Source of the DNA: Limnohabitans sp. MMS-10A-192
GTDB taxonomy: Bacteria > Pseudomonadota > Gammaproteobacteria > Burkholderiales > Burkholderiaceae_C
DNA: 64,000 nt
Direction of reading: 5' to 3'
Assembly (NCBI RefSeq): GCF_003063335.1
Contig: NZ_NERX01000001.1
Location: forward strand, 682,001-746,000
Positions 46,466-59,025 of the stretch are shown here, piece after piece. Position 1 is the stretch's first letter, and each line of letters opens with the position of its first letter. The position numbers and the translations under genes are program-made. The notes under the pieces are model-generated. The model searched no databases and had not been told where the DNA came from. It saw only the letters and a program-made list of their open reading frames with translations.

Positions 46466-48319
46466 CTATAACCCGCTGGACTCTCGAAGAATATTTTCGC
46501 ATCCAAAAACCCAATCCAAAGTGCTGTCCAATGCGACATTCTTGTCTTTCGAGAATTCAACAAGTTCATCCATCCGAATTTTCTCGTGCACACTGAATAG
46601 TTCTAACACAGAGGGGATTGAGGTCGCTTGTACTTTTCCAACCGTAAACAAGATACTTCCAAGGAATGAATCAACGTATATGTGCAAATGCTCTACCAAT
46701 GTAGAAAGGTACGGCAGCGACTCTGCCGAATGAACTATTAGGTTGCGATTCCAATAAATTCGATTCATCTGCCAAGTGAGTTTTTCGCGATGATGTACAA
46801 GAGTCGCCTTTGTCATCTTTGGATTTTCGAATCGCTTCACTAACTCAAAGAGCCGATACAAGAGCACAGAGTCCTTTTGTGATACCAGCTCTGTAAGTTT
46901 TGTTCTCGTGTCAATATATGTCGGGTTTAACAGTACCAACGCAAGTCGTTCCCGCGATTCCGATACTTCGATCAATTCAGGCCCGAACAATTCAGCTAAC
47001 TGAGCTTCACCGAATAATTTGAGAATGCGATTGGCTATCAAAGAAAAAAGTCTTTGGGGATACTGAAGTGTTAAGCAAGATAGAACAGCTTCCCGAACAA
47101 AGGCAATCTTTGATCCTGCAGTCGACGGCACGCCGACAAATCCTTCTAGACAAGACCAAAGGTTTAGCAATTGTTCTTCGTGTCGTTTTGAAGCTAATGC
47201 TGCCCCGTGATATTCAATTGCTTGACCTAAACGTGCTTTGGCTGCATTTGACAAGCGGCTTTCGTTGAAAAAAAAGTCCAGAAGATTGAGGCCTATAGCC
47301 AACTCACTTTCTGTAGTTCTTGAAATGAAACTTAGTGGAGAGGATGAACGAGGAAGAATACTGGTGAAAGTGGTTTCAGACTCAATGCACAACCCTTTGT
47401 TGTGAATGTGAACTGGGAGATGATGATCGAGAAACTGGACTTGTTCGCCAACGCGATCAATGACGTTGAAAAAGTGCTTCACAGCACCGTGCTGACAAAC
47501 ACTTTTTCCATTGTATTCAATAGCTGTTGTTGTCAATGATAAATCTACAGTTTTATTGAACTTAACAAAATTTTTTTGCGATCGTATTCTTCCCAATAAT
47601 GTGGCGTCATGAATTGACCACCCACTTTTCCGCACGATAGCATTGGCCATAGCATGTGAAACATACCCAATTACTGAGTAATCCTTAGGTTCGAAATTAA
47701 ACATCTCTAGAAAGAGCTCTACAGTGTGAGGCGCTCCGTCATTCAGTTTTTTTTGTTTATTTTTCGTCGACAATTTTTGGACAATGGAATAAATATAAGG
47801 TCGCGGAAATCCAATCAGTTCATATTCGACGATTAGTGCATCTAGCAATTGAATTACCCTGACCTTAGACCAGTCTGATTTACTAGCTTCCAGTTGCAGT
47901 TGTTGGCATAGGCTTTCTCGATAATCCCGAAATTGAAGTAGGAGAGCAGACATTGCGGGCAAGAACTGTGTTCTCTTCCCCCATCCGGTTTTTACGCGCA
48001 TCAATAGCTCTTGTATGAGTTGCTTCCTACCCCCGCGGATAATAGGATCAGATTGGATGCTCCAAGAAATTTCCAAAAAGAATGAATCAATTGACGCGCT
48101 GATAAATTCTTGATTTTCTGCCTGGCCTCCAATGCGATTAAGTTCAACTATTCGCAAATGGGAATTTAGTGCAGGTGCCTTAAATGAGTCAGGGGAATAG
48201 TCAAAAAGCGCCTCATGCAAACGCTGCAAAAAGAATATTGTGAAGGTATCAGTTGATAATGTTTCTTCAGTCACTTTTTGTTTCATCAATGTGTTGTCAA
48301 TTGATAGGATGCCGGTCAT
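46466..48319 (-). CDS. AT-rich 617-residue protein with HEPN-like C-terminal domain
   Basis: No family recognised over the full length. The ATG at 48319 has a GAAGG site. No signal or membrane segment is visible. Residues about 375-560 resemble an Apea-like HEPN domain: EEQLLNLWSCLEGFVG with Glu392, a long helical region, and YWNRNLIVHSAE with the R525-x4-H530 motif that is catalytic in HEPN ribonucleases. The N-terminal 370 residues are of unknown fold. Base composition is clearly more AT-rich than neighbouring genes, a sign of transfer. It lies downstream of hsdR and the ORF6N gene and abuts the truncated DUF2130, consistent with a defence cargo gene. The function is inferred from motif and context only. 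Confidence 0.75.
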   Translation of the reverse strand: MTGILSIDNTLMKQKVTEETLSTDTFTIFFLQRLHEALFDYSPDSFKAPALNSHLRIVELNRIGGQAENQEFISASIDSFFLEISWSIQSDPIIRGGRKQLIQELLMRVKTGWGKRTQFLPAMSALLLQFRDYRESLCQQLQLEASKSDWSKVRVIQLLDALIVEYELIGFPRPYIYSIVQKLSTKNKQKKLNDGAPHTVELFLEMFNFEPKDYSVIGYVSHAMANAIVRKSGWSIHDATLLGRIRSQKNFVKFNKTVDLSLTTTAIEYNGKSVCQHGAVKHFFNVIDRVGEQVQFLDHHLPVHIHNKGLCIESETTFTSILPRSSSPLSFISRTTESELAIGLNLLDFFFNESRLSNAAKARLGQAIEYHGAALASKRHEEQLLNLWSCLEGFVGVPSTAGSKIAFVREAVLSCLTLQYPQRLFSLIANRILKLFGEAQLAELFGPELIEVSESRERLALVLLNPTYIDTRTKLTELVSQKDSVLLYRLFELVKRFENPKMTKATLVHHREKLTWQMNRIYWNRNLIVHSAESLPYLSTLVEHLHIYVDSFLGSILFTVGKVQATSIPSVLELFSVHEKIRMDELVEFSKDKNVALDSTLDWVFGCENILRESSGL

Positions 48320-48394
48320 TTTTTACCTTCTGAAATTTGATGGTGTATCGATTCTTTTTACGTCGTATTGCTTGAGCGCTAATGACGCCTTCTT

Positions 48395-48964
48395 TCATTT
48401 GTTCAACCTGCTGCCCTTGGCTGAGTTCTTATCCTCATACGTCAGAAACCCAATGGGTCGTTTGAGCGGCTCTGGTGGTGTGGTCAGCTCTCGGACCGCA
48501 TCAAGCAGTTGGCGCAATTGCAACCGGGTATTGCTACTAAAGGTTTTGTGCGACATTTCTAGAGACTCGGTCTTCGTCTCAACCTCTGCTAGGCGCTGGG
48601 CGATATCTGCATTGGAAGCGAGTGACGGGCGCAACGGCACAAACGCCCGCTCGACATAAATTCCCATCTCAACTGCTTGGCTTGAACCCAGCACATTGGC
48701 CACCTGAATTGCACCCTGCTCGGTAAACGCAAACGGCCGCGCCTTGGAGAACTTCAGGTTTCGGAGGTGGTTGCAATTTGCTACCACCTCGCCTTTTTCA
48801 TCCTGCGTGAGTTGAAACAGAAAGTGGCCGGGGATCAGAGAAGTCAAAATTTGTATGCGAAAAAAGTTCACATAAGCATATTCTGAATTTGGCCCAAAAA
48901 AACCCAGCTCATCACAAATTTGAATTTTTTGAGGCGTGTGGGGCTGGACTTGGCCCATAGCCAC
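48395..48964 (-). CDS. ORF6N-type protein with atypical N-terminus
   Basis: The 189-residue product carries the second half of an ORF6N domain (GHFLFQLTQDEKGE, RPFAFTEQGAIQVANVLGSS, AVEMGIYVERAFVPLR) and a helical C-terminal region. The first 45 residues do not resemble the usual ORF6N start with its RGxxVxLDxDLAxLYGV pattern and come from AT-richer sequence, so the gene may be a truncated or recombined form. Start is GTG at 48964 or ATG at 48958. ORF6N proteins often accompany type I restriction operons; a regulatory or DNA-binding role is likely but untested. Confidence 0.7.
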   Translation of the reverse strand: MAMGQVQPHTPQKIQICDELGFFGPNSEYAYVNFFRIQILTSLIPGHFLFQLTQDEKGEVVANCNHLRNLKFSKARPFAFTEQGAIQVANVLGSSQAVEMGIYVERAFVPLRPSLASNADIAQRLAEVETKTESLEMSHKTFSSNTRLQLRQLLDAVRELTTPPEPLKRPIGFLTYEDKNSAKGSRLNK

Positions 48965-48991
48965 AAAGGCCCGTTAAAGCATCACCTGGCT

Positions 48992-52279
<3,288 letters not shown>

Positions 52280-52315
52280 GGTCGAGTTGAGATTTGGCTG
52301 TTTGGGTTAAGGCAG

Positions 52316-53674
52316 TCAGGCGGCAGCTTGCCAGTCGCGCACGTCGATCTTGCCGGTGACGGCGGCGGAGATCAGGGCGGTGCGCCGTTCTTGGAGCAAG
52401 CTGATTCCTGTTGATGCTTGTTGTTCAAGTGCATCAAATGACTCCATTCGCTTGCGAATGGTGGCATTAATTTCAAGCTGCTCATGGTAAGGCGGCACAG
52501 GGAAAACACTTGAAGATAGATATTCGTGCTCAATACTTTCAACAGTGGCCCCCTCCTTCGACCACTCCAACAGCAGGGGTGGAATATTTCCAAGGATGAA
52601 ATTTGCCGCAAACTCAACATTCATTTCTGAGATAAAAGACAAAGCCTTCATATCTTGATTGAGGGTGACGGGAACTGTATTGATTGCGATAGGAATGGTT
52701 CTTTGCAAGATTCCAGAGCGGACAACAATTAATAAAGAGCCAGCATCGACAAAATTAGTAGATGAGGCCTGCACAGCAGCTTGCGTAATTTTGTCCTGGC
52801 TATCGTTAATCCAGAAGCTTTTCATATCCTTGGGCGACACCCACGGAATAGTGCCGTCACTCCAGTAGCTCAAATTATCTTTGCTTGGTGTGCCCCCACC
52901 ACTGAAGGAGCACAGATACTTTAGCGGCTGCAAATCCCAATGAGCAGGCACTTCGCCCTGCCATTCCACGCCTGAGTCTTTCATCGGGGCGTTGGGGTTG
53001 AGGCCTTTGGTGACGGCGTGGCTGATGACGGCTTGGCGCTTTTCCTTGAGCAATTCAATCAGCCGCTGCTGCTTCTCGATCAAGGCATCAATCTTCGCCG
53101 TCTCGTGGTCGAGGAAGGCGGCGATTTTTTGTTGCTCAATCTTGGGCGGCAGAACTACACGAATATTTCCGAGCAATCCTCTACTAATTCGCTGCATGGT
53201 TGCGCCACGAGCCAGATTAGTGGTGTGTTCGAAGTACGCTGGACTTGAAAATAAGCGAACTAGATATTCTTTTGAGTAAAGCTGATCGGGTCGAAAAATA
53301 ACGTTATCAACAGATGTGACAACTCTTGAAGCAAGATACGGCACAACGCACGCGCGTCCGATGGGTGAATTTAGTCTTGAGATCAAAACATCGCCAGGGA
53401 AAACCTCGGTGCAATTTAATGCGCTGAATTTTTCCTCACTAATAAATCCAGAGCCCTGTTCTTTGTATGCACCTTCGCCAACATTTCCTGTTGTGATGTA
53501 TTTGATTCCCTCGCTGGAAATGTCCTTACTTTCGATCCAGTCGCCATCTAAAAAAAGTGTGCCTTCTTCAAGGGCCATATATTTAATGGCGACACGCGAC
53601 CAATGCGTTGGAACAGTATCAAGCCATTCGACGCCGGAGTTTTTGTACTCCGAATAAGCCTTGTACCGACTCAT
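52316..53674 (-). CDS. hsdS: Type I restriction specificity subunit (HsdS)
   Basis: DNA-recognition subunit of 452 residues with two target recognition domains. TRD1 (about 10-190) begins WLDTVPTHWSRVAIKY and TRD2 (about 235-415) begins WQGEVPAHWDLQPLKYL. They are separated by a coiled spacer (EKQQRLIELLKEKRQAVISH) repeated in part at the C-terminus (LLQERRTALISAAVTGKIDV). Both TRDs are AT-richer than hsdM/hsdR, as expected of exchanged specificity cassettes. Its ATG overlaps the stop of the small ORF by one base. Confidence 0.95.
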   Translation of the reverse strand: MSRYKAYSEYKNSGVEWLDTVPTHWSRVAIKYMALEEGTLFLDGDWIESKDISSEGIKYITTGNVGEGAYKEQGSGFISEEKFSALNCTEVFPGDVLISRLNSPIGRACVVPYLASRVVTSVDNVIFRPDQLYSKEYLVRLFSSPAYFEHTTNLARGATMQRISRGLLGNIRVVLPPKIEQQKIAAFLDHETAKIDALIEKQQRLIELLKEKRQAVISHAVTKGLNPNAPMKDSGVEWQGEVPAHWDLQPLKYLCSFSGGGTPSKDNLSYWSDGTIPWVSPKDMKSFWINDSQDKITQAAVQASSTNFVDAGSLLIVVRSGILQRTIPIAINTVPVTLNQDMKALSFISEMNVEFAANFILGNIPPLLLEWSKEGATVESIEHEYLSSSVFPVPPYHEQLEINATIRKRMESFDALEQQASTGISLLQERRTALISAAVTGKIDVRDWQAAA

Positions 53675-53880
53675 TACGCATCCCCCTCGCCCACGTTGGC
53701 CAAATAGAACTCATGCAGTTTGGCTTGCAGCAGTTTCTTGTCTGGCAACTGGATTTGGTCATTGCCCTTGAACAAGCTGACCGCATCAGGATGAATTTGT
53801 CTCACCAGTGGTGAGAGTTTTGGCAATTGTGTCAGCAGTGGTGACACTAATTGCGGGGCTGGATAAGCCAAGTAGCTCAC
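53674..53880 (-). CDS. Small coupled ORF between hsdM and hsdS
   Basis: A 68-residue product (GTG start, [19 protein letters not shown] beginning) of no recognised family. It is soluble, with Leu/Pro-rich N-terminus, a central [18 protein letters not shown] and a helical [19 protein letters not shown] end. The start overlaps the hsdM stop as GTGA and the stop overlaps the hsdS start as TAATG, so it fits exactly between the two genes. Such tiling is strong evidence of translation. Its role may be translational coupling, subunit assembly or modulation of the enzyme; this is inference. Confidence 0.7.
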   Translation of the reverse strand: MSYLAYPAPQLVSPLLTQLPKLSPLVRQIHPDAVSLFKGNDQIQLPDKKLLQAKLHEFYLANVGEGDA

Positions 53881-56201
53881 GAATGCACCTCGCGCAGCAG
53901 GGCCATGATCTCGGCGCTCACGGCGTCCAGATCGGCGTCAATTTCTTCCAATGGCCGTGGCGGCTGGTATTGGTAAAAGTGGCGGTTGAACGGAATCTCG
54001 TAGCCGACGATGCCGATCTCGCCATCTTTGGCGTCGCGCTTGCTGGCATCTATCCACGCATCGGGCACATGCGGCTGCACTTCGGCGATGAAATAGGCCT
54101 CGATGCTTTCGCTCACGCTGCGGCTGGGGTCTAGCGCGACGTTTTCAAAATCGCGAAGCTCGCCATCGGCTTGGTATTCGATCACTTCATTGTTCACTTC
54201 GAACAAGCCATACAGGGGGGCGTCGTTGCCTTTGTGAACCTTCTTGATCACCTTTTCGGCGGCGGGGTTCTTCCAGCTCACGGCATCCGCGATCTGCTTT
54301 TTCTCTTTGGCGTCCAGCGTGATGTCGGCCTGCTTGCTGGCGGCCTTGATGGCTTCGTCATAGCCATTGAAGTCGTCGCACTGCACTGAGCCTATCGCGC
54401 CCTGCAAGGCGCGGGCTTTGAGCAGCACGGCCTTTTGTGCCAGCCAGGTGCTGGCGTCGAGCAGGTCTTTGATCTGCTTTTCCTTGAGGTCGGCAAACTG
54501 GCTTTTGAGATAGGCGCGGATTTCGACGGCGTAGTCGTCCAGCTGGCCGTAGAGCTCGCAATCTGCCGCGTCTTGCCAGTGGCCCTGACCATACTCGGAG
54601 TAGATCCAACGCATGGCTGCATTCAGGGTGCCGGACTCAAAGCGCAGGCTGGCGATGCGTTCATCGCTGAACTGCCACGACAAACGCAGTGGCCGTTCGA
54701 TGGTGATGCGGCGGTAGCCGAACTCGTGCGTGGCGAAAATTTGGCTGGCGAAGGTTTTGACGGCTTCGGGCTTGGGGTTGGCGGCTTGGCGACCACGGTT
54801 GCTTTTGACTTCAGCCGGTTTATCGAGTGCCTGCGCTTCGACCACCTCGAAGTTGCCAAAGCAGCGGGTGATGGTGGCGATGTCGCCCTCGTCCATCACA
54901 TGGCGCTTGCTGCCCAGCGATTTGCGCATCTTGCCGCAGAGGTTGGCTCCGTTGATGAGCTGCACCTTGCCTTTGCGCTCGGCAGGCTTTTTGTTCGAAA
55001 GCACCCATACATAAGTGGCAATGCCCGTGTTGTAGAACATGTCGGTGGGCAGGGCGACGATGGCTTCGAGCAAATCGCTTTCCAAAATATGGCGGCGGAT
55101 TTCGGATTCGCCCGAGCCTGCACCGCCGGTGAACAGCGGCGAGCCATTCAAGATGATGCCGATGCGAGAGCCACCTTCCTTCACATCACGCATCTTGCTG
55201 ATGAGGTGCAGCAGAAACAGCAGCGAGCCGTCGGACACACGCGGCAGGCCGGGGCCAAAGCGGCCATCAAAGCCTTTGAGGGTGTGCTCGTCGGCAATGT
55301 CGCCTTCGATCTTTTTCCAGTCCACGCCAAAGGGCGGGTTGGAGAGCATGTAGTCGAACTTGCTGGCGTAGAGGTGGTCGTTGGAGAGTGTGTTGCCGAG
55401 CTTGATGTTGCTGACTTCCTGCCCCTTGATGAGCATGTCGGCCTTGCAGATGGCGTAGCTCTCAGGGTTCAGCTCCTGACCAAAGGCGCGCATGACGGCT
55501 TGGGGGTTCTGCTCGTGCACGTATTCCATGCCCGCCGACAGAAAGCCACCAGTGCCCGCTGTCGGGTCGTATATGGTGCGAATGATGCCGGGCTTGGTGA
55601 GGGCTTCGTCATCTTCCATGAACACCAGCGAGGTGGTGAGGTGCACGATGTCGCGCGGTGTGAAGTGTTCGCCAGCCGTTTCGTTCGAGCTTTCGGCAAA
55701 TTTGCGAATCAGTTCTTCAAACACCAGGCCCATTTCGTAGTTGGAAACGGCTCTGGGGTGCAGGCCCATGGTGCGGACTTTTTGCACCACCTTGTAGAGC
55801 AGGTTGGCGTCATTCAGCAGGCCAATGAATTCGGCGAACTTGAAGTGGTCAAAAATCTCGCGGGCGTCTTTGGAAAAGCACTGGATGTAGCGCTCCAGAT
55901 TGGCCTTGATGCCCGACTCGCCCAGGGTGCTCAGATCCATGGGCGAGGTGTTGAAAAAGCTGAGTCCGCTGGTGGCGCGCAGGAGCAGCTTTTCCTTGGC
56001 CTCTTCGGCAATGGCCATCTTCTCCACCTTGGCCGCTTCGACCAGCACAGCAGACTTGCTGCTTTCCAACACACATTCCAGTCGGCGCAGCAGGGCAAAA
56101 GGCAGGATGACACGGCCGTATTGGCTCTGTTTGAAGTCACCGCGCAGCAGGTCGGCCAGCGCCCACAGATCGGCGGCGAGGTTGTTGGTTTCTTGGGTCA
56201 T
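53877..56201 (-). CDS. hsdM: Type I restriction-modification methyltransferase (HsdM)
   Basis: N6-adenine methyltransferase subunit, 774 residues. It has the N-terminal HsdM helical domain ([20 protein letters not shown]), motif [10 protein letters not shown] (212-220), motif IV NPPF (288-291), and a long C-terminal region (about 480-774) with [16 protein letters not shown]. The length exceeds the roughly 500-residue classic forms but long versions exist in the family. It is the first gene of the operon; the promoter is presumably in 56202-56334, where nothing firm was identified. Confidence 0.95.
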   Translation of the reverse strand: MTQETNNLAADLWALADLLRGDFKQSQYGRVILPFALLRRLECVLESSKSAVLVEAAKVEKMAIAEEAKEKLLLRATSGLSFFNTSPMDLSTLGESGIKANLERYIQCFSKDAREIFDHFKFAEFIGLLNDANLLYKVVQKVRTMGLHPRAVSNYEMGLVFEELIRKFAESSNETAGEHFTPRDIVHLTTSLVFMEDDEALTKPGIIRTIYDPTAGTGGFLSAGMEYVHEQNPQAVMRAFGQELNPESYAICKADMLIKGQEVSNIKLGNTLSNDHLYASKFDYMLSNPPFGVDWKKIEGDIADEHTLKGFDGRFGPGLPRVSDGSLLFLLHLISKMRDVKEGGSRIGIILNGSPLFTGGAGSGESEIRRHILESDLLEAIVALPTDMFYNTGIATYVWVLSNKKPAERKGKVQLINGANLCGKMRKSLGSKRHVMDEGDIATITRCFGNFEVVEAQALDKPAEVKSNRGRQAANPKPEAVKTFASQIFATHEFGYRRITIERPLRLSWQFSDERIASLRFESGTLNAAMRWIYSEYGQGHWQDAADCELYGQLDDYAVEIRAYLKSQFADLKEKQIKDLLDASTWLAQKAVLLKARALQGAIGSVQCDDFNGYDEAIKAASKQADITLDAKEKKQIADAVSWKNPAAEKVIKKVHKGNDAPLYGLFEVNNEVIEYQADGELRDFENVALDPSRSVSESIEAYFIAEVQPHVPDAWIDASKRDAKDGEIGIVGYEIPFNRHFYQYQPPRPLEEIDADLDAVSAEIMALLREVHS

Positions 56202-56334
56202 TTTTTACGAATGAGGGGTTGGAGTTTCAACCAGATAGCCCACAAGTATTACACGGGGTTGAAGCGAAATTGGCCCTGCGCCACATAGGTCAGCTCACCT
56301 GCGGCGTGGGGTGTTTTTCCAGCCTGGATATACT

Positions 56335-56348
56335 ATGGTATCTACCAT
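56335..56348. promoter_or_regulatory. Inverted repeat, probable VapBC operator
   Basis: A perfect inverted repeat ATGGTA-TC-TACCAT lies directly after a -10-like TATACT (56329-56334) and 19 bases before the vapB start. Position and form suit autoregulation by the antitoxin-toxin complex, which is general for VapBC systems. No convincing -35 was found. Confidence 0.65.
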
Positions 56349-56367
56349 CGCGCCATGGAGGTTAAAT

Positions 56368-56652
56368 ATGTCCCAAACCGCCAAACTTTTCCTGAACGGT
56401 CGCAGCCAGGCCGTTCGCCTGCCAGCTGCCTACAGGTTTGACACCGAAGAAGTCTTTATCCGCAAAGACCCGGTCACAGGTGATGTGATCCTTTCACGCC
56501 GTCCCGATGACTGGACTGGTTTTTTTGCGGCGGCTGACAACGCTCAGGTGCCTGACGACTTTTTGAGCCCCGAAGAACGCACGCCACAAGGCCAGGCTGA
56601 AGCTGCAGATCGCGACCCTTTTGAGTCCTTACCCAACACCTTGGGGCACTGA
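56368..56652 (+). CDS. vapB: VapB/VagC-type antitoxin
   Basis: AbrB/SpoVT-type antitoxin of 94 residues from the ATG at 56368, which follows a GGAGG site. The N-terminal DNA-binding swapped-hairpin domain reads MSQTAKLFLNGRSQAVRLPA, the hallmark of the VagC/VapB group, with FDTEEVFIRKDPVTGDVILS after it; the acidic C-terminus (about 50-94) would bind and inhibit the toxin. An upstream in-frame start at 56311 would run through the operator and is rejected. vapC follows after 8 bases. Confidence 0.93.
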   Translation: MSQTAKLFLNGRSQAVRLPAAYRFDTEEVFIRKDPVTGDVILSRRPDDWTGFFAAADNAQVPDDFLSPEERTPQGQAEAADRDPFESLPNTLGH

Positions 56653-56660
56653 GCCAGGCC

Positions 56661-57071
56661 ATGAACACACGCTACCTGCTGGACACCAACACGGTCAGCC
56701 ACCTCATCAAACGCCATCCGCAGGCTACCCAACGCTTGCTGGCTGTGCCCATGCACAGCGTTTGCATATCGGCCATCACGGCAGGTGAGCTGGCCTATGG
56801 TTTGGCAAAACGACCCGAAGCACTGGCGTTGAAAGCGGCTGTGCACGAATTCTTGCGTCGCGTAGAAGTGCTGCCGTGGGACGAAGCCGTGGCTCAGACC
56901 TACGGCACATTGCGGGCGCAACTGCAAAGCCAAGGCATCAGCCTGTCGGCGCTGGACATGCAAATTGCGGCGCATGCACTGCAAGCCAAAGCCGTGCTGG
57001 TCAGCAGCGATGCCGCCTTTTTACATGCAGGTCAGCTCCAAATCCAAAATTGGATGGACGCCATCAGTTGA
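56661..57071 (+). CDS. vapC: VapC-type PIN-domain toxin
   Basis: PIN-domain ribonuclease toxin of 136 residues. The acidic metal-binding residues are Asp8 (YLLDTNTVSHL), Glu43 (ITAGELAYGL), Asp99 (SALDMQIAAHA) and Asp117 (LVSSDAAFL), all present, so the enzyme looks active. In VapC proteins the usual targets are initiator tRNA or 23S rRNA. It is paired with vapB upstream and followed by a strong terminator, placing the pair at the right-hand end of the defence-type region. Confidence 0.94.
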   Translation: MNTRYLLDTNTVSHLIKRHPQATQRLLAVPMHSVCISAITAGELAYGLAKRPEALALKAAVHEFLRRVEVLPWDEAVAQTYGTLRAQLQSQGISLSALDMQIAAHALQAKAVLVSSDAAFLHAGQLQIQNWMDAIS

Positions 57072-57111
57072 TGAAATTTTTTTTCGCCCTGAGTCGAGAC
57101 ACAAGTTCATC

Positions 57112-57150
57112 AAAAAAAGCCGCCAACCTTTGCAGGTTGGCGGCTTTTTG
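57112..57150. terminator. Bidirectional terminator between vapC and the pdh operon
   Basis: Stem GCCGCCAACC-TTTGCA-GGTTGGCGGC, flanked by seven A residues on the left and five T residues on the right, so it can terminate vapBC from the plus strand and the aceE-aceF-lpdA operon from the minus strand. Both genes end within 50 bases. Confidence 0.9.
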
Positions 57151-57168
57151 GGTTGGGGCTTGAAGCGT

Positions 57169-59016
57169 TTACTTCTTGCTAGGCGGCACGTCCGTGCAGC
57201 TACCGTGTGCCACTTCCGCCGCCATACCAATGCTTTCGCCCAGGGTTGGGTGGGGGTGGATGGTTTTGCCGATGTCCACTGCGTCTGCGCCCATTTCGAT
57301 GGCCAGTGCGATCTCACCAATCATGTCGCCCGCGTGCGTGCCGACCATGCCGCCGCCCAAGATCTTGCCGTGGCCGTGGGCCTCGGGTGAATCGTCAAAC
57401 AGCAGTTTGGTCACGCCTTCGTCGCGGCCGTTGGCGATGGCGCGGCCCGAGGCGGTCCAAGGGAACAAGCCCTTTTTCACCTTGATGCCTTGCGCTTTGG
57501 CTTGGTCTTCGGTCAAGCCCACCCATGCCACTTCGGGGTCGGTGTAGGCCACGCTTGGGATGACGCGTGCGTTGAACGCTGCGGCTGCCAGCTCTTTGTT
57601 GCCTTGCAGTTCGCCCGCAATGACTTCGGCCGCCACGTGTGCTTCGTGCACCGCTTTGTGCGCCAACATGGGCTGGCCCACGATGTCGCCAATGGCGAAG
57701 ATGTGCGGCACGTTGGTGCGCATTTGAATGTCGACGTTGATGAAGCCACGGTCGGTCACAGACACGCCTGCTTTTTCGGCGGCGAGTTTTTTGCCGTTGG
57801 GCGTGCGGCCCACGGCTTGCAACACCAGGTCGTACACCTGCGGCGCGGGGGCTGTGCCGCCCTCTTCTGCCGGTGCAAACGTGACTTCAATGCCTTCGGG
57901 CAAGGCGCGTGCGGACACGGTCTTGGTCTTGAGCATGATGTTGTCAAAGCGCTTGGCGTTCATCTTTTGCCAGATCTTGACCAAGTCGCGGTCAGCGCCT
58001 TGCATGAGGCCATCCATCATTTCCACCACGTCCAGGCGTGCGCCCAGCGTGCTGTAAACGGTGCCCATTTCGAGGCCGATGATGCCGCCGCCCAGAATCA
58101 GCATGCGCTTGGGCACTTCTTTGAGTTCCAAAGCGCCGGTGCTGTCGACCACGCGTGGGTCGTTGGGCATGAAAGGCAAACGCACGGCTTGCGAACCTGC
58201 AGCGATGATGGCCTTCTTAAAGGCGATCACTTTTTTGCTGCCGTTTTGTTCTTGTGCAGTGCCGGTGGTCTCTGACACTTCAAGGTGGTTTGCACCTACG
58301 AACTGGCCCAAGCCGCGCACGGTGGTGACCTTGCGCATCTTGGCCATGGCAGCCAAGCCGCCTGTGAGTTTGCCAATGACTTTTTCTTTGTGGCCGCGCA
58401 GCTTGTCGATGTTGACCACCGGCTTGCCAAAGTCCACGCCAAGGTCGGCCATGTGGCTGACTTCGTCCATGACGGCCGCGACGTGCAGCAAAGCTTTGGA
58501 GGGGATGCAACCCACGTTCAAACACACGCCGCCCAAGGTGGCGTAGCGCTCGACGATGACGACGTTCAAGCCGAGGTCAGCCGCGCGGAATGCAGCCGAA
58601 TAACCGCCGGGGCCACCGCCCAACACGAGCACATCGCACTCGAGGTCGGCAGAGCCGCCGAAGCTGGAGGCCACGGGTGCTGCAACGGCTGGGGCTGCTG
58701 CTGGGGCTTGTGGGCTGGATTGCCGCGCTTCGCTCGCAATGACGGGTGCAGGGGCAGCAGCCGGGGCCGCCGCAGCGCCCTCGCCGTCCAGCACCAACAC
58801 CACCGAGCCTTGCTTGACCTTGTCGCCCAGCTTGATGCGCAGCTCCTTGACCACGCCAGCGTGGGAGGACGGGATTTCCATCGAGGCTTTGTCGGACTCG
58901 ACGGTGATGAGCGATTGCTCGGCCTTGACGGTGTCGCCGGGTTTGACCAGCAACTCGATCACGGTCACTTCGTCGAAGTCGCCAATGTCGGGGACTTGGA
59001 TATCAATCAGTGCCAT
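57169..59016 (-). CDS. lpdA: Dihydrolipoyl dehydrogenase (E3) of pyruvate dehydrogenase with lipoyl domain
   Basis: E3 of the pyruvate dehydrogenase complex, 615 residues. It has an N-terminal lipoyl domain (1-80, Lys43 in [11 protein letters not shown]), an Ala/Pro linker (81-118), then the flavoenzyme with [13 protein letters not shown], disulfide [24 protein letters not shown] and C-terminal HPHPTLGES. The added lipoyl domain distinguishes it from the odh E3. Within the linker the sequence [10 protein letters not shown] is the translation of a short dispersed repeat. It starts 9 bases after aceF and ends before the shared terminator. Confidence 0.96.
   Translation of the reverse strand: MALIDIQVPDIGDFDEVTVIELLVKPGDTVKAEQSLITVESDKASMEIPSSHAGVVKELRIKLGDKVKQGSVVLVLDGEGAAAAPAAAPAPVIASEARQSSPQAPAAAPAVAAPVASSFGGSADLECDVLVLGGGPGGYSAAFRAADLGLNVVIVERYATLGGVCLNVGCIPSKALLHVAAVMDEVSHMADLGVDFGKPVVNIDKLRGHKEKVIGKLTGGLAAMAKMRKVTTVRGLGQFVGANHLEVSETTGTAQEQNGSKKVIAFKKAIIAAGSQAVRLPFMPNDPRVVDSTGALELKEVPKRMLILGGGIIGLEMGTVYSTLGARLDVVEMMDGLMQGADRDLVKIWQKMNAKRFDNIMLKTKTVSARALPEGIEVTFAPAEEGGTAPAPQVYDLVLQAVGRTPNGKKLAAEKAGVSVTDRGFINVDIQMRTNVPHIFAIGDIVGQPMLAHKAVHEAHVAAEVIAGELQGNKELAAAAFNARVIPSVAYTDPEVAWVGLTEDQAKAQGIKVKKGLFPWTASGRAIANGRDEGVTKLLFDDSPEAHGHGKILGGGMVGTHAGDMIGEIALAIEMGADAVDIGKTIHPHPTLGESIGMAAEVAHGSCTDVPPSKK
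58717..58744. repeat. Dispersed repeat inside the E3 lipoyl linker
   Basis: 28 bases reading GGATTGCCGCGCTTCGCTCG and CAATGACG on the plus strand match the common bacterial short repeat whose minus strand reads ATTGCGAGCGAAGCGCGG. It lies in frame within lpdA (residues about 93-101) and does not interrupt the ORF. Confidence 0.8.
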
Positions 59017-59025
59017 ACCAAATCC

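Noticed and set aside
46463..46468. TAG between the HEPN-like and DUF2130 frames considered as programmed readthrough or recoding
   Set aside because: No recoding signal is visible, and a simple truncation of DUF2130 explains the junction.
54435..56288. 617-codon plus-strand frame across hsdM
   Set aside because: Antisense shadow of hsdM with no domain signature; length agreement with the HEPN-like protein is coincidence.
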